From: Vibrio gangliei | Lineage (GTDB): Bacteria; Pseudomonadota; Gammaproteobacteria; Enterobacterales; Vibrionaceae | Direction of reading: 5' to 3' | Length of the DNA: 64,000 bases | Assembly (NCBI RefSeq): GCF_026001925.1 | Contig: NZ_AP021869.1 | Span: 1,798,001 to 1,862,000, forward strand | Shown here: positions 44,215-55,189 of the stretch, in pieces | Numbering within the stretch: the first letter of the stretch is position 1 | How the letters are laid out: each line of letters opens with the position of its first letter | Program-made: the position numbers and the translations under genes | The notes under the pieces: model-generated | Seen by the model: the letters and a program-made list of their open reading frames with translations, nothing else | Told to the model about the DNA's origin: nothing | The model's database searches: none

Positions 44215-46809
44215 ATGCAAGAGCATAAAGTGAAATTAGCAGAACAGTATCATCCGCAAGATATTGAGCCTAAGGTTCAACAATATTGGGATAACAATAA
44301 AACATTTGAAGTAACTGAAGATCCAAGCAAAGAAAAATTCTACTGCTTGTCGATGTTCCCTTACCCAAGTGGCCGACTGCACATGGGCCATGTTCGTAAT
44401 TACACCATCGGTGATGTAGTTTCTCGCTACCAACGGCTTCAAGGCAAAAACGTAATGCAACCGATCGGTTGGGATGCGTTCGGCCTTCCTGCTGAAAATG
44501 CGGCAGTAAAAAACAAAACTGCACCTGCGCCATGGACTTACGAAAATATCGAGTACATGAAAAACCAACTTAAACTATTAGGTTTTGGTTACGATTGGAA
44601 ACGTGAGTTCGCGACCTGTACGCCAGAATACTACCGTTGGGAACAAGAGTTCTTCACTAAACTGTATGAAAAAGGCTTAGTCTACAAGAAGACATCTTCA
44701 GTTAACTGGTGTCCAAATGACATGACCGTGCTTGCCAACGAACAAGTTGAAGACGGCTGTTGCTGGCGCTGTGACACTCCTGTAGAACAAAAAGAAATTC
44801 CACAGTGGTTCATTAAAATCACGGAATATGCACAAGAACTATTAGACGATTTAGATAACCTAGACGGTTGGCCTGAAATGGTAAAAACCATGCAGCGCAA
44901 CTGGATCGGCCGTTCTGAAGGCGTTGAGCTAACCTTTAAAGTCAACGGTCAAGCGGATCTTGAAGTCTACACCACTCGTCCTGACACATTGATGGGTGTC
45001 ACTTACGTGGGTATCGCGGCAGGCCACCCTCTTGCTGCTATTGCTGCACAAAATAATCCTAAGCTCGCGGCATTCATCGACGAGTGTAAAAACACCAAAG
45101 TCGCTGAAGCAGAACTGGCGACTATGGAAAAGAAAGGCATGGACACAGGTCTCACTGCCATTCATCCATTAAACGGCAAAGAAGTGCCAGTATATGTGGC
45201 TAACTTCGTGTTAATGGATTACGGCACAGGCGCTGTAATGGCAGTACCTGCGCACGATCAACGTGACTTCGAATTCGCAACAAAATACGGCCTCAACATT
45301 GAAGCAGTAATTTTAGATGAAGAAGGCAACCAGCCGGACGTATCAGAAGCGGCTTATACTGAAAAAGGCAACCTATTCAACTCTGGTGAATTTGATGGTC
45401 TTGATTTCCAAGCTGCGTTTGATGCGATTGCAGCGAAATTAGAAAGCGAAGGCAAAGGTAAGAAAACCGTTAACTTCCGTCTACGTGACTGGGGTGTATC
45501 TCGTCAACGTTACTGGGGCGCACCAATTCCAATGGTGACCACCGACGATGGCGAAGTACACCCGGTTCCAGCTGACCAACTGCCTGTGATCTTGCCTGAA
45601 GATGTGGTCATGGATGGCGTGACTAGCCCAATTAAAGCCGATAAAGCCTGGGCAGAAACCACATTTAATGGCGAACATGCGCTACGCGAAACCGACACCT
45701 TTGATACCTTCATGGAATCATCTTGGTACTACGCGCGTTACTGTTCACCACAAGCAGACGATATATTAGATCCAGAAAAAGCCAACTACTGGCTACCTGT
45801 TGATCAATACATCGGTGGTATCGAGCACGCTTGTATGCACCTATTGTATTCTCGTTTCTTCCATAAATTACTGCGTGATGCAGGTTATGTGAAATCAGAC
45901 GAACCATTTAAGCAACTACTTTGCCAAGGCATGGTATTAGCCGATGCGTTCTATCACACCAACGAGAAAGGCACCAAAGAGTGGATTTCTCCGACGGATG
46001 TAACGGTTGAGCGTGATGGTAAAGGCCGTATCGAGAAAGCAGTCGATAACCAAGGTCGCAACGTTGAGCACTCAGGCATGATCAAAATGTCTAAGTCGAA
46101 AAACAACGGTATCGATCCACAAGAAATGGTCGATAAATACGGCGCAGATACCGTGCGTCTATTTATGATGTTCGCCTCTCCAGCTGACATGACACTTGAA
46201 TGGCAAGAGTCTGGTGTGGAAGGAGCAAACCGCTTCCTACGTCGTGTCTGGAAACTGGTTGGCGATCACACTGAAAAAGGTGACGTTGAAGCATTAGATG
46301 TATCAGCGTTAACTGGCGATCAGAAAGCATTACGTCGTGATGTTCATAAAACCATCGCAAAAGTGAGTGATGATGTTGGCCGTCGCCAAACGTTCAACAC
46401 CGCGATTGCCGCTATCATGGAATTAATGAATAAACTAGGCAAAGCGCCACAAGATAATGCGCAAGATCGCGCCATTCTTGATGAAGCATTAAAAGCCGTA
46501 GTTCGCATGCTTTACCCTATTACTCCACATATTTGTCACGAATTGTGGAACGCATTAGGTGAATCGGATGTCGATAGCTGTGAATGGCCAACTTTTGATG
46601 AAAAAGCACTGGTTGAAGATGAAAAGCTGATCATTGTTCAAGTGAACGGTAAGTTACGTGCGAAATTAACCGTACCAGCGGATATCAGCAAAGACGATAT
46701 TGAAGCCATGGGCCTAAGTGATGAAAATGTCACTAAGTTCACTGAAGGTTTGACTGTTCGTAAAGTGATTTACGTACCAGGCAAACTGTTAAATATCGTT
46801 GCGAACTAA
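44215..46809 (+). CDS. leuS: Leucyl-tRNA synthetase
   Basis: LeuS attaches leucine to tRNA-Leu. The 864-residue class I synthetase has HMGH (about residues 56-59), the KMSKS loop (about residue 625), the CP1 editing domain with [21 protein letters not shown] and the [15 protein letters not shown] motif, and a C-terminal domain ending [17 protein letters not shown]. The sequence is very close to the gammaproteobacterial norm. The window also holds six tRNA-Leu genes, its substrates. It is followed by two overlapping hairpins and then lptE. Confidence 0.98.
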   Translation: MQEHKVKLAEQYHPQDIEPKVQQYWDNNKTFEVTEDPSKEKFYCLSMFPYPSGRLHMGHVRNYTIGDVVSRYQRLQGKNVMQPIGWDAFGLPAENAAVKNKTAPAPWTYENIEYMKNQLKLLGFGYDWKREFATCTPEYYRWEQEFFTKLYEKGLVYKKTSSVNWCPNDMTVLANEQVEDGCCWRCDTPVEQKEIPQWFIKITEYAQELLDDLDNLDGWPEMVKTMQRNWIGRSEGVELTFKVNGQADLEVYTTRPDTLMGVTYVGIAAGHPLAAIAAQNNPKLAAFIDECKNTKVAEAELATMEKKGMDTGLTAIHPLNGKEVPVYVANFVLMDYGTGAVMAVPAHDQRDFEFATKYGLNIEAVILDEEGNQPDVSEAAYTEKGNLFNSGEFDGLDFQAAFDAIAAKLESEGKGKKTVNFRLRDWGVSRQRYWGAPIPMVTTDDGEVHPVPADQLPVILPEDVVMDGVTSPIKADKAWAETTFNGEHALRETDTFDTFMESSWYYARYCSPQADDILDPEKANYWLPVDQYIGGIEHACMHLLYSRFFHKLLRDAGYVKSDEPFKQLLCQGMVLADAFYHTNEKGTKEWISPTDVTVERDGKGRIEKAVDNQGRNVEHSGMIKMSKSKNNGIDPQEMVDKYGADTVRLFMMFASPADMTLEWQESGVEGANRFLRRVWKLVGDHTEKGDVEALDVSALTGDQKALRRDVHKTIAKVSDDVGRRQTFNTAIAAIMELMNKLGKAPQDNAQDRAILDEALKAVVRMLYPITPHICHELWNALGESDVDSCEWPTFDEKALVEDEKLIIVQVNGKLRAKLTVPADISKDDIEAMGLSDENVTKFTEGLTVRKVIYVPGKLLNIVAN

Positions 46810-46841
46810 TTTCACAATTAGCCGTAGCAAGTTACACTTCA

Positions 46842-46874
46842 AAGCGTAAATGGGCATAGCGTCCATTTACGCTT
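46842..46874 (+). ncRNA. Hairpin A in the leuS-lptE spacer
   Basis: AAGCGTAAATGG and CCATTTACGCTT form a perfect 12-bp stem with a 9-nt loop, 33 bp after the leuS stop. Its 3' arm overlaps the 5' arm of hairpin B by four bases, so the two cannot both form completely. There is no T-run. Confidence 0.75.
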
Positions 46875-46923
46875 ATCTTATGAGCTTTCATAACAAGTTA
46901 TCGACAGAGTTCATAAGATAAGC
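46871..46923 (+). ncRNA. Hairpin B in the leuS-lptE spacer
   Basis: GCTTATCTTATGA (46871-46883) and TCATAAGATAAGC (46911-46923) pair perfectly over 13 bp; five more pairs with two G-T are possible inside. It lies 42 bp before the lptE start. The overlap with hairpin A suggests alternative structures. Confidence 0.75.
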
Positions 46924-46964
46924 ATTAACGCATTCATTTATTGATTTATTAGAGGTATTCCTTA

Positions 46965-47654
46965 GTGGCAACATTGTTTTCTCGCACTCAGTTACGTTTG
47001 CTCGCCATTATCACTCTCGCCATGATGACCTCAGCTTGTGGCTTCCATTTCCGTGGCAGCTATTTGCTTCCCGATGAAGTCTCAACCATTTCAGTATCCA
47101 GTTTTGATAGCTACAGCCAAATCACTCGTGATGTAAAAAATCAGCTGCGTTTTAATGGTGTTGATGTTGTCCCACCAGCCTCTGATGTACCGAACCTCTA
47201 TTTAATCAGTGAGTCGGATAGTGACAACAGCTCAGATCGCACCTTATCGCTTTATCAAAACTCGCGTGCGGCGGAAAAGGAACTACGTTACGTCGTATCT
47301 TATCGTGTGACCGTTCCGGGTTACGACCCAAAAACGTTCCGCGTCAACATCACCCGTAGCTACTTAGACAACCCACTCGCTGCTCTGGCGAAGTCGGTGG
47401 AACGTGACATGTTATGGGATGAAATGCGTGAACAAGCCGCTGAACAAATTATTCGTCAAATGGCACGTTTAAAAGCGCAGCTCGCGGTGACGCCATCTGA
47501 AAATAATGAGATGCAAGACTTCCCAACCGATGTGGATACTCAAACTGAAACCACAGATCTGGGCGATGGTGTACAACAAACTATTACTACGGACGAAGTA
47601 TCAGCCGATAGTAAAGACTCATCAGCGACAGCATCTGAGACAGAGACACCATAA
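46965..47654 (+). CDS. lptE: LPS-assembly lipoprotein LptE
   Basis: LptE forms the plug of the LptD outer-membrane channel that inserts lipopolysaccharide. The 229-residue protein has a lipoprotein signal with the lipobox MTSACG (Cys about residue 25) followed by FHFRGSYLLPDEVSTISV and the fold residues LRYVVSYRVTVPGYDPKTFRVNITRSYLDNPLAA typical of the family. The start is GTG at 46965 after AGAGG. The last 60 residues are Thr/Ser/Asp-rich and probably disordered, longer than in E. coli. It is followed by holA within 6 bp. Confidence 0.92.
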   Translation: MATLFSRTQLRLLAIITLAMMTSACGFHFRGSYLLPDEVSTISVSSFDSYSQITRDVKNQLRFNGVDVVPPASDVPNLYLISESDSDNSSDRTLSLYQNSRAAEKELRYVVSYRVTVPGYDPKTFRVNITRSYLDNPLAALAKSVERDMLWDEMREQAAEQIIRQMARLKAQLAVTPSENNEMQDFPTDVDTQTETTDLGDGVQQTITTDEVSADSKDSSATASETETP

Positions 47655-47659
47655 CGCTC

Positions 47660-48694
47660 ATGCGAATTTTTGCTGACAAACTGGCTGACAATCTATCTCG
47701 ACACTCGTTCCCCGTTTACTTATTAATGGGGAATGAACCTCTATTGCTGCAAGAAAGCAAAGATATGCTTTACCAGCAAGCCAAAAAGCAAGGTTTCTTA
47801 GATAAGCAACGTTTCACATTAGATAAACAAGTCGATTGGAATGACATCTTTGATTGCTGCCAGGCGCTGAGTTTGTTCTCTAACCAGCAAATCATTGAGC
47901 TCGAGATCCCCGAAGCCGGAGTTTCAGCCGCAGCAGGCAAAGAGCTAGTCAACCTATCGACCATGCTCAATCCGGATATTTTGCTCGTCGTGATAGGCAA
48001 CAAACTTACACGCGCTCAAGAAAGCACCAAATGGTTTAAGGCATTGCATCAAAATGGCTTACTTGTCAGTTGCAACAGCCCAGAGCTACGTCAATTGCCA
48101 CAATTTGTACAACAACGTTGCAAAAAGCTCAAACTGACTCCTGATGCAGAAGCGGTACAAATGCTTGCGCAGTGGCATGAGGGCAACTTGCTCGCCTTAG
48201 CACAAAGCTTAGAAAAACTCGCACTACTCTACCCTGATGGCAAACTTACCATGCCAAGAGTCGAAGCTGCGTTAAGTCGCCATAACCATTTTACGCCATT
48301 TCAATGGACAGACGCTCTCCTTGCAGGACAAGCCAAACGTGCACAACGCATATTGCGTCAACTGCAAGCGGAAGGACAGGAAGCGGTTATATTGCTTCGT
48401 ACCTTGCAAAAAGAGTTAATTATTTTAATTGAAATGCGAATGGCTTTTGAACAAGGCCAAGCGTTGGGCAAGATTTTCGACCAGCATCGAATCTGGCAAA
48501 ATAAGCGCCCATTGTACAGCGCTGCGCTGCAACGGTTAACTTTGTCGCAAATCAAACGTCAAGTTCATAGCTTGTGCGCACTTGAATTATCAGTCAAAAC
48601 CACCTTTGACCAAGATCCGTGGCCCAAAATCAGCCAACTATCGATTGAGTTATGCCTGCCCAATGTTCGGCTCCCTCTCTCTGCACCATTGTGA
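47660..48694 (+). CDS. holA: DNA polymerase III delta subunit
   Basis: HolA opens the beta clamp as part of the clamp-loader complex. The 344-residue protein has the delta N-terminal segment FPVYLLMGNEPLLLQESKDML, LSLFSNQQIIELEIPE, LLVVIGNKL and the middle NLLALAQSLEKLALLYPDGKL region. It follows lptE directly (5-bp gap), as in other gammaproteobacteria. The next gene in that order is usually nadD, which is missing here. A 202-bp gap to rsfS shows no gene. Confidence 0.93.
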   Translation: MRIFADKLADNLSRHSFPVYLLMGNEPLLLQESKDMLYQQAKKQGFLDKQRFTLDKQVDWNDIFDCCQALSLFSNQQIIELEIPEAGVSAAAGKELVNLSTMLNPDILLVVIGNKLTRAQESTKWFKALHQNGLLVSCNSPELRQLPQFVQQRCKKLKLTPDAEAVQMLAQWHEGNLLALAQSLEKLALLYPDGKLTMPRVEAALSRHNHFTPFQWTDALLAGQAKRAQRILRQLQAEGQEAVILLRTLQKELIILIEMRMAFEQGQALGKIFDQHRIWQNKRPLYSAALQRLTLSQIKRQVHSLCALELSVKTTFDQDPWPKISQLSIELCLPNVRLPLSAPL

Positions 48695-48896
48695 GACTAG
48701 GCATATAGATAACAATCCATTAGGAAAAAGCGGCACGCTTGTTGTCACTTGGGTATAAATGGCAATCATCTTGTAAATAACACAGACAGAGTGTAAATAA
48801 CGTTGAGCTGTCCTTTTCAAAAACTCAGTTTCTACATACCATAAAGAAACAAATACATCATTTAACAACCTATAAACCAGTTTAAGAGGCAATACT

Positions 48897-49214
48897 TTGC
48901 AATTAAATGAATTAAAAGATTTTCTTGCTGATAAAGCAGATGATATGAAAGCGGAAAACATCATTACTCTCGATGTGAAAGGAAAATCAAGTGTCACAGA
49001 TTACATGATCGTCTGCACTGGCACATCAAAACGTCATGTTGCCTCGATCGCCGATAACGTAGCGAAAGAAGCAAAAATCGCCGGCATCGAACCACTCGGT
49101 ATTGACGGTGAAACCGAAGGTGAATGGGTTGTCGTTGACATGGGCTCTGTCATGGTTCACATCATGCAAGAAGCACCACGAGATCTCTACCAATTAGAGA
49201 AACTTTGGGGATAA
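48897..49214 (+). CDS. rsfS: Ribosomal silencing factor RsfS
   Basis: RsfS binds ribosomal protein L14 and blocks joining of the subunits when nutrients are short. The 105-residue protein has the conserved MQLNELKDFLADKADDMKAENIITLDVKGKSSVTDYMIVCTGTSKRHVASIADNV and GEWVVVDMGSVMVHIMQ motifs. The start is TTG at 48897 with AGAGG nine bases upstream. It begins the rsfS-rlmH-mrdA-mrdB-rlpA group. Confidence 0.95.
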   Translation: MQLNELKDFLADKADDMKAENIITLDVKGKSSVTDYMIVCTGTSKRHVASIADNVAKEAKIAGIEPLGIDGETEGEWVVVDMGSVMVHIMQEAPRDLYQLEKLWG

Positions 49215-49282
49215 ACCTCTCAGTCACAAGTTTAAATGCGAAATAAGCCAGCAAGCAGCCGAGAAGTACACTGGAGAGAAAT

Positions 49283-49753
49283 GTGAAAATTCAACTAATC
49301 GCGGTCGGAACCAAAATGCCCAAATGGGTTGAAGAAGGTTTTCGTGAATATCAACGGCGCTTCCCAAGCGATATGCCTTTTGACTTGATTGAGATCCCTG
49401 CAGGCAAGCGTGGAAAAAATGCTGACATTGTGAGAATTTTACAAAAAGAAGGCGAAGCAATGCTGGCCGCCGTCCCTAAAGGTAATCGCATTGTGACGCT
49501 TGATATCCCAGGAAAACGCTGGGATACCAACGAACTCGCTGGTCAATTAGACGCTTGGAAACTCGACGGCCGTGATGTGTCCATTTTAATTGGTGGCCCT
49601 GAAGGGTTAGCCCCAGCCTGTAAAGCGGCGGCCGATCAAAGCTGGTCTTTATCTCCATTAACTCTGCCGCACCCAATGGTTCGCGTGATCATGGCTGAAA
49701 GTCTATATCGCGCCTGGAGCGTCACAACTAACCACCCGTACCACCGAGAATAA
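49283..49753 (+). CDS. rlmH: 23S rRNA (pseudouridine1915-N3)-methyltransferase RlmH
   Basis: RlmH methylates pseudouridine 1915 in helix 69 of 23S rRNA. The 156-residue SPOUT protein has [28 protein letters not shown] at the start, the SAM knot motif [47 protein letters not shown] and an ending TTNHPYHRE, matching the family closely. The start is GTG at 49283 after GGAGAG. The mrdA start follows by 6 bp, so the genes are co-transcribed. Confidence 0.96.
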   Translation: MKIQLIAVGTKMPKWVEEGFREYQRRFPSDMPFDLIEIPAGKRGKNADIVRILQKEGEAMLAAVPKGNRIVTLDIPGKRWDTNELAGQLDAWKLDGRDVSILIGGPEGLAPACKAAADQSWSLSPLTLPHPMVRVIMAESLYRAWSVTTNHPYHRE

Positions 49754-49759
49754 TAAAGA

Positions 49760-51661
49760 ATGAGACGTAAACGTAGCCAAATACGTGATTACACCGCGGA
49801 AGCCAAATTGTTTACGCGACGCGCTATTGTTGCGTTTGCGGGCATCATTGTTTTGGTCGGCATTTTGCTGGCGAACCTTTATTACATTCAAGTTGAACAA
49901 TACCAAGACTACAAAACTCGCTCTAACGATAACCGAATTAAAATTGTCCCGATTGCCCCAAACCGAGGGCTTATTTACGATCGCAATGGAAAGCTATTAG
50001 CCTCAAACCGCCCTGTCTTTAGCTTAGAAATCACACCAGAAAAAGTGAAAGATATAGATAAGACCATTGCGGAATTACGTAAAATACTACCAATCACTGA
50101 TGAACAAATTGAGACATTCCAAAAAGAGCGCACTCACATTCGCCACTACAAACCTGTGCCATTGATGACCCAGTTAAGCGATGAAGATGTGGCCAAGTTT
50201 TCGGTAAATCAATATCGCTTCCCTGGCGTAGAAGTCACGGCTGCCCTCAAGCGCTATTACCCATACGGAAAAACCTTAACTCATGTTCTAGGTTATGTGT
50301 CTCGTATCAACGACCGTGATATTCAGCGTCTCACCGAAGAAGGTAAAGTCTCTAATTACCAAGCCACCCGTGATATCGGTAAATTAGGTATTGAACGTTA
50401 TTATGAAGATGTTTTACACGGCACATCTGGCTATAAAGAGGTTGAAGTTAACAGCCGTGGTCGAGTTATTCGTACGCTGAAATACGTGCCACCTATTCCA
50501 GGTAAAGACATCGTCTTGAACCTAGATATTGACTTACAACAATATGCTTTTGGATTGATGAATCATCGCCGTGGTTCGATCATTATTTTGGATCCAAAAG
50601 ACAATGGTGTCCTCGCGATGGTATCCAGCCCAAGTTACGATCCAAACGCTTTCGTTCATGGAATCAGCGGTGAGGCGTATCGAGATTTACTGAATGATCC
50701 CAATCGCCCGCTAGTGAACCGTGCAACCTTAGGCATATACCCACCCGCCTCAACAGTGAAGCCATTTATTGCGGTTTCAGCGTTAACTGAAGGTGTAATA
50801 ACGTCTAAAACCACTCGGAATGACCCTGGTATTTGGTACATTCCGCATGCTCGAAATCATAAAGGCTATCGAGACTGGAGCCGCTGGGGACACGGTGTGG
50901 TTGATGTGAAAAAAGCAATTGAAGAGTCTGTTGATACTTTCTTCTATCAAGTTGCTTTTGATATGGGTATCGACCGCTTATCAACTTGGATGAACAAATT
51001 CGGTTTTGGTGAATACACTGGCATCGATATTCACGAAGAAAGTAGCGCTAACATGCCAACCCGCGAATGGAAAATGGCTCGCCACCGTACGCCTTGGTAT
51101 CAAGGTGACACCATTCCTGTTGGTATAGGACAAGGCTACTGGACGGCAACACCAATGCAAATCGCCAAAGCATTATCGGTGTTAGTCTCTCATGGTAAAC
51201 GACGTGCGCCTCATCTATTGCGAGCCACCATTGATAAGGAACAACCGAATCAAACGCCGGTATTAAGCCCGATTAAGACTTTCCCACCGATTGAAAACGT
51301 AAAAGATTCCGATTGGGCCCTAGCGGAAGAAGGTATGCACTTAGTGGCGACAGGCTCCCGAGGCACCGCGAGACGAGCTTTCTATGGTGCTCAATATGAA
51401 GCCGCGGTCAAATCAGGTACTGCTCAGGTTTATGGCCTGAAAGAAGGTGAAAAATATAACGCCGATGAAGTGGCAGAACATTTACGTGACCACGCACTGC
51501 TCATGGGGTTTGCACCACTGGAAGATCCTAAGTTAATTGTCGCCATGGTATTGGAAAATGCAGGTGGCGGTTCAGGCGTAGGTGGCCCTATCGCCCGTGA
51601 AATTTTTGACCATGTGTTAGTCAAGTCAAAGCAGAAAGAAAATAGCGAGGATAAAAAGTAG
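49760..51661 (+). CDS. mrdA: Penicillin-binding protein 2 (elongasome transpeptidase)
   Basis: PBP2 cross-links peptidoglycan during side-wall growth. The 633-residue protein has a short cytoplasmic N-terminus, one membrane helix ([22 protein letters not shown]), a dimerization/pedestal domain and a transpeptidase domain with the active Ser in PPASTVKPF (about residue 330), the SVD motif in [10 protein letters not shown] and the KSGTAQV motif near residue 555. It lies directly before mrdB, its RodA partner, with a one-base gap. Confidence 0.97.
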   Translation: MRRKRSQIRDYTAEAKLFTRRAIVAFAGIIVLVGILLANLYYIQVEQYQDYKTRSNDNRIKIVPIAPNRGLIYDRNGKLLASNRPVFSLEITPEKVKDIDKTIAELRKILPITDEQIETFQKERTHIRHYKPVPLMTQLSDEDVAKFSVNQYRFPGVEVTAALKRYYPYGKTLTHVLGYVSRINDRDIQRLTEEGKVSNYQATRDIGKLGIERYYEDVLHGTSGYKEVEVNSRGRVIRTLKYVPPIPGKDIVLNLDIDLQQYAFGLMNHRRGSIIILDPKDNGVLAMVSSPSYDPNAFVHGISGEAYRDLLNDPNRPLVNRATLGIYPPASTVKPFIAVSALTEGVITSKTTRNDPGIWYIPHARNHKGYRDWSRWGHGVVDVKKAIEESVDTFFYQVAFDMGIDRLSTWMNKFGFGEYTGIDIHEESSANMPTREWKMARHRTPWYQGDTIPVGIGQGYWTATPMQIAKALSVLVSHGKRRAPHLLRATIDKEQPNQTPVLSPIKTFPPIENVKDSDWALAEEGMHLVATGSRGTARRAFYGAQYEAAVKSGTAQVYGLKEGEKYNADEVAEHLRDHALLMGFAPLEDPKLIVAMVLENAGGGSGVGGPIAREIFDHVLVKSKQKENSEDKK

Positions 51662-51662
51662 T

Positions 51663-52784
51663 ATGAAAATGGATCCTGCGACCGGGCAAAATCGGGCTTA
51701 CTTCGAGCGATTCCATATTGACTTGCCACTATTGCTCGGCATTTTACTGTTAATGGCAATGGGCTTGGTCATTATGTACAGCGCCAGTGGTCAAGACATG
51801 GAGCGCATGGATCAACAAGCACTACGCATGTTACTTTCCCTCGGCGTGATGATCGCGGTTGCTCAAATTAACCCACGCACCATGGAAGCCTTTGCGCCCA
51901 GCATGTATATCGTCGGGGTTATCTTGCTCTTTGGCGTGCTGTTTTTTGGTGAAACCTCTAAAGGTGCCCAGCGTTGGCTTGATGTTGGTTTTACTCGATT
52001 TCAACCGTCTGAGTTTCTTAAACTCGCAGTGCCATTAATGGTAGCGCGGTTCATTGGCAAGCAACCTTTACCGCCCACATTTCGCGTGTTAGCGGCTTCA
52101 TTAATTTTAGTGTGTTTACCAACCATACTGATAGCGAAGCAACCCGACCTCGGCACATCAATTCTGATCGCGGCATCGGGTATTTTCGTTATCTTCCTCG
52201 CCGGCATCAGTTGGAAGATCATCTTTGCTGCCGCAGCGGCCATTGGTGCATTTATTCCGGTATTATGGTTTTTCTTAATGCATGAATACCAAAAAACTCG
52301 CGTGCGAACACTCTTTGACCCAGAGTCAGATCCACTGGGAGCGGGTTATCACATTATTCAAAGTAAAATTGCCATTGGCTCAGGCGGGCTAACCGGTAAA
52401 GGTTGGCTTCACGGAACACAATCTCAATTAGAATTTGTGCCAGAACGACATACTGACTTTATCTTTGCAGTGATTGCTGAAGAATGGGGTATTATCGGCG
52501 TCTCATTATTGCTGGCTGTTTACTTATTCATCATTGCGCGTGGGCTTTACCTCGCAACACAAGCACAAACCGCATTTGGCCGTATGATGGGCGGCAGCGT
52601 CGTCCTCAGTTTCTTTGTGTATGTTTTTGTAAATATCGGTATGGTGAGTGGCATTTTGCCTGTCGTAGGTGTACCTTTGCCGCTAATTAGTTACGGTGGC
52701 ACATCCATGATCACGCTATTGGCGGGTTTCGGTATCCTTATGTCAATTCACACTCATAGAAAAATGCTTTCAAAGGCGAATTAG
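51663..52784 (+). CDS. mrdB: Rod-shape determining peptidoglycan polymerase RodA
   Basis: RodA is the SEDS-family glycosyltransferase that makes side-wall glycan strands with PBP2. The 373-residue protein has about ten helices and the SEDS motifs [18 protein letters not shown], the large loop with [27 protein letters not shown] and [15 protein letters not shown] near the C-terminus. It starts two bases after the mrdA stop and ends just before rlpA. Confidence 0.96.
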   Translation: MKMDPATGQNRAYFERFHIDLPLLLGILLLMAMGLVIMYSASGQDMERMDQQALRMLLSLGVMIAVAQINPRTMEAFAPSMYIVGVILLFGVLFFGETSKGAQRWLDVGFTRFQPSEFLKLAVPLMVARFIGKQPLPPTFRVLAASLILVCLPTILIAKQPDLGTSILIAASGIFVIFLAGISWKIIFAAAAAIGAFIPVLWFFLMHEYQKTRVRTLFDPESDPLGAGYHIIQSKIAIGSGGLTGKGWLHGTQSQLEFVPERHTDFIFAVIAEEWGIIGVSLLLAVYLFIIARGLYLATQAQTAFGRMMGGSVVLSFFVYVFVNIGMVSGILPVVGVPLPLISYGGTSMITLLAGFGILMSIHTHRKMLSKAN

Positions 52785-52788
52785 ATTG

Positions 52789-53574
52789 ATGAAAAAATGT
52801 TACCGTTATGGCCTATGGATGGCCTTTATGATTTTAGCCGGCTGTTCTTCTTCTCCTGATGAACGCTACAAAATTTCAGACGATGTGGCACCAGAAGATC
52901 CTATTTCGGTTGCCAATATTGAAGATGCTCATCCAAAATATGAGCCATTCAGCCGGGGAGGCAATAGCGATTACACCTTACGTGGAAAAAGCTATAAAAT
53001 CGTAAAAAATCCGACTGGGTTCAGCCAATCCGGTTACGCATCTTGGTATGGCAAAAAGTTTCACGGCCACTTAACCTCAAATGGTGAAGTGTATGACATG
53101 TATTCTATGTCTGCCGCGCATAAAACCTTGCCGATTCCTAGCTACGTGAAAGTGACCAACACCGCCAATGGTAAAACCGCGATTGTACGAATCAATGACC
53201 GAGGCCCATTTCATGATGGTCGAATTATTGATTTAAGCTACGCAGCCGCTTATAAGCTCGGTGTCTATCAACATGGCACGGCCCCAGTAAAGATTGATTA
53301 CATTACGGTCAGTAAAACCAAAGTAGACCATGCCTATTCTAGAGAAGAATATCTTATCCAAGTCGCCGCTGTTTCCGATGAAGAAAAAGCGCGAACTTTA
53401 GCGGTCAACCTTGGTCAAAAGTACTCGGCACAATATAGTGTGCAAAAACAAAATAAAATGAGCCGCATCATGCTTGGTCCATGGAAAGATCAAAGCAGTG
53501 CTAATGAAGTCTTACTTAAACTTAAACAAAATGGTTACCCATCAGCGTTTATGAAGCACCAAACTCGCAAATAA
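52789..53574 (+). CDS. rlpA: Septal ring lytic transglycosylase-type lipoprotein RlpA
   Basis: RlpA is an outer-membrane lipoprotein that in some bacteria cuts naked glycan strands. The 261-residue protein has a lipoprotein signal (WMAFMILAGCSSS, Cys about residue 19), a double-psi beta barrel (SGYASWYGKKFHGHLTSNGEVYDMYSMSAAHKTLPI and VRINDRGPFHDGRIIDLSYAAA, with the catalytic-type Asp) and a C-terminal SPOR domain (about residues 185-258). The ATG at 52789 was chosen over TTG at 52786. It is in the mrdA-mrdB group. Confidence 0.94.
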   Translation: MKKCYRYGLWMAFMILAGCSSSPDERYKISDDVAPEDPISVANIEDAHPKYEPFSRGGNSDYTLRGKSYKIVKNPTGFSQSGYASWYGKKFHGHLTSNGEVYDMYSMSAAHKTLPIPSYVKVTNTANGKTAIVRINDRGPFHDGRIIDLSYAAAYKLGVYQHGTAPVKIDYITVSKTKVDHAYSREEYLIQVAAVSDEEKARTLAVNLGQKYSAQYSVQKQNKMSRIMLGPWKDQSSANEVLLKLKQNGYPSAFMKHQTRK

Positions 53575-53728
53575 ATCGCTATTAGTTAACAATTTCAGCC
53601 CTTTATCGTCTTACGGTTAAACGATATTGCCAGTTTTCGTAGACTTTTGATCCATATCTGATTTATAGAAAAGTTTCTGATAGAATACGGAAAATATTCG
53701 TTCACCCAAAATTGATTGCATTTATCAC

Positions 53729-54916
53729 ATGAAAAATACGGCTAAATATCTCACAACTTTGCTAGTTCCATCATTAGCACTTTCTGCATCACTAGTTTCT
53801 GTCAACGCATCGGCGGCGGATCCTATCGTCGTGCCTAACGCACCAGAAATTGCAGCACAAAGCTACGTTCTTATGGATTACCATTCAGGTAAAATCCTTG
53901 CTGAAAAGAACATGGATGAGCGTCGCCACCCAGCGAGCTTAACCAAAATGTTAACTAGCTATGTTATCGGTCAAGAAATCAAATCTGGTAGCATCTCTCG
54001 TAACGATGAAGTCGTGGTCAGCGAAAACGCATGGGCGAAAAACTTCCCTGATTCATCAAAAATGTTCATTGAAGTGGGCAAAACCGTTACTGTTGATGAG
54101 CTGAACCAAGGCATCATCGTAACGTCAGGTAATGATGCTTGTGTCGCAATGGCAGAACACATTGCTGGTTCAGAAGATTCATTTGTCGATCTCATGAATC
54201 AATGGGCACAAAAAATTGGCATGAAAAACTCACACTTTGTCAATGTTCATGGCCTAGATAACGATGAGCACTACTCGACTGCACATGACTTTGCTATTTT
54301 AGGTGCAGCATTGATTCGCGATGTGCCTGAAGAATACAAACTGTACTCTCAACAATCATTCACTTACAACGGCATCACCCAATACAACCGTAATGGTTTA
54401 TTGTGGGATAAGAGCATGCACGTTGACGGAATTAAAACCGGCCACACCAGTGGTGCAGGCTACAACCTAGTAACCTCAGCAACAGAAGGCGACATGCGTC
54501 TTGTTTCTGTAGTTATGGGCACCGCAAGTGAAAACGCACGTAAAGCCGAAAGTAAAAAGCTGCTTAACTTCGGTTTCCGTTTCTTTGAAACTGTTGCACC
54601 ACATAAAGCGGGCGAAGAGTTCGTTAAAGAAAAAATCTGGATGGGTGACAAGAGCGAAATCTCTCTTGGCGTAAAGGAAGATACTTACGTCACCGTTCCT
54701 CGTGGCCAAGCGAAAAACCTAGCGGCTAGCTTTGTTCTTGATAAAGAGCTAAAAGCGCCAATCAGTAAAGGTGAAGTGGTTGGTAAACTGTTCTACCAAT
54801 TAAATGGTAAAGATGTAGCAGAATACCCACTTGTCGCTCAAGAAGATGTGAAAGAAGGTGGTATCTTCAGCCGCTTGATCGATTACATTGTTCTATTGTT
54901 TAAAAGCTGGTTCTAA
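53729..54916 (+). CDS. dacA: D-alanyl-D-alanine carboxypeptidase (PBP5/6 family)
   Basis: DacA trims the terminal D-Ala from peptidoglycan stem peptides. The 395-residue protein has a signal peptide (cleavage near ASA, residue 29), the active-site motif SLTKM (Ser about residue 70), SGND and KTGHTSGAG, followed by the PBP5 C-terminal beta domain and an amphipathic membrane anchor at the end (RLIDYIVLLFKSWF). It has its own 154-bp upstream region and a terminator after it. Confidence 0.96.
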   Translation: MKNTAKYLTTLLVPSLALSASLVSVNASAADPIVVPNAPEIAAQSYVLMDYHSGKILAEKNMDERRHPASLTKMLTSYVIGQEIKSGSISRNDEVVVSENAWAKNFPDSSKMFIEVGKTVTVDELNQGIIVTSGNDACVAMAEHIAGSEDSFVDLMNQWAQKIGMKNSHFVNVHGLDNDEHYSTAHDFAILGAALIRDVPEEYKLYSQQSFTYNGITQYNRNGLLWDKSMHVDGIKTGHTSGAGYNLVTSATEGDMRLVSVVMGTASENARKAESKKLLNFGFRFFETVAPHKAGEEFVKEKIWMGDKSEISLGVKEDTYVTVPRGQAKNLAASFVLDKELKAPISKGEVVGKLFYQLNGKDVAEYPLVAQEDVKEGGIFSRLIDYIVLLFKSWF

Positions 54917-54942
54917 GTTTTAATTCAAACTGACTCAGTCAT

Positions 54943-54967
54943 AAAAGCCGCCAGTGTGCGGCTTTTT
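54943..54967 (+). terminator. Rho-independent terminator of dacA
   Basis: AAAAGCCGC and GCGGCTTTTT form a 9-bp stem around a 6-nt loop, 26 bp after the dacA stop codon. Confidence 0.88.
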
Positions 54968-55189
54968 GTTTTTAATTGATATGTGTCGCTCTAAAAAAGT
55001 GAAATTTTCCCATAAGGAAGAAAAGATAGACATATCAAACAGTTTAAAATACTCGCTTTTAACCCCACCTATCGATAAACAACCAAACCGAATAATCTAT
55101 GCGATATAGATAGAATGAGAGAGTTGAGATCCAGCACCGATCCCATTACTATGCACGCTTTATCGCACTTTTCCCCGCAGGAGTATGGT

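Noticed and set aside
46842..46923. T-box riboswitch linked to leuS
   Set aside because: The structure lies downstream of leuS, lacks the T-box sequence and terminator, and T-boxes are very rare in gammaproteobacteria.
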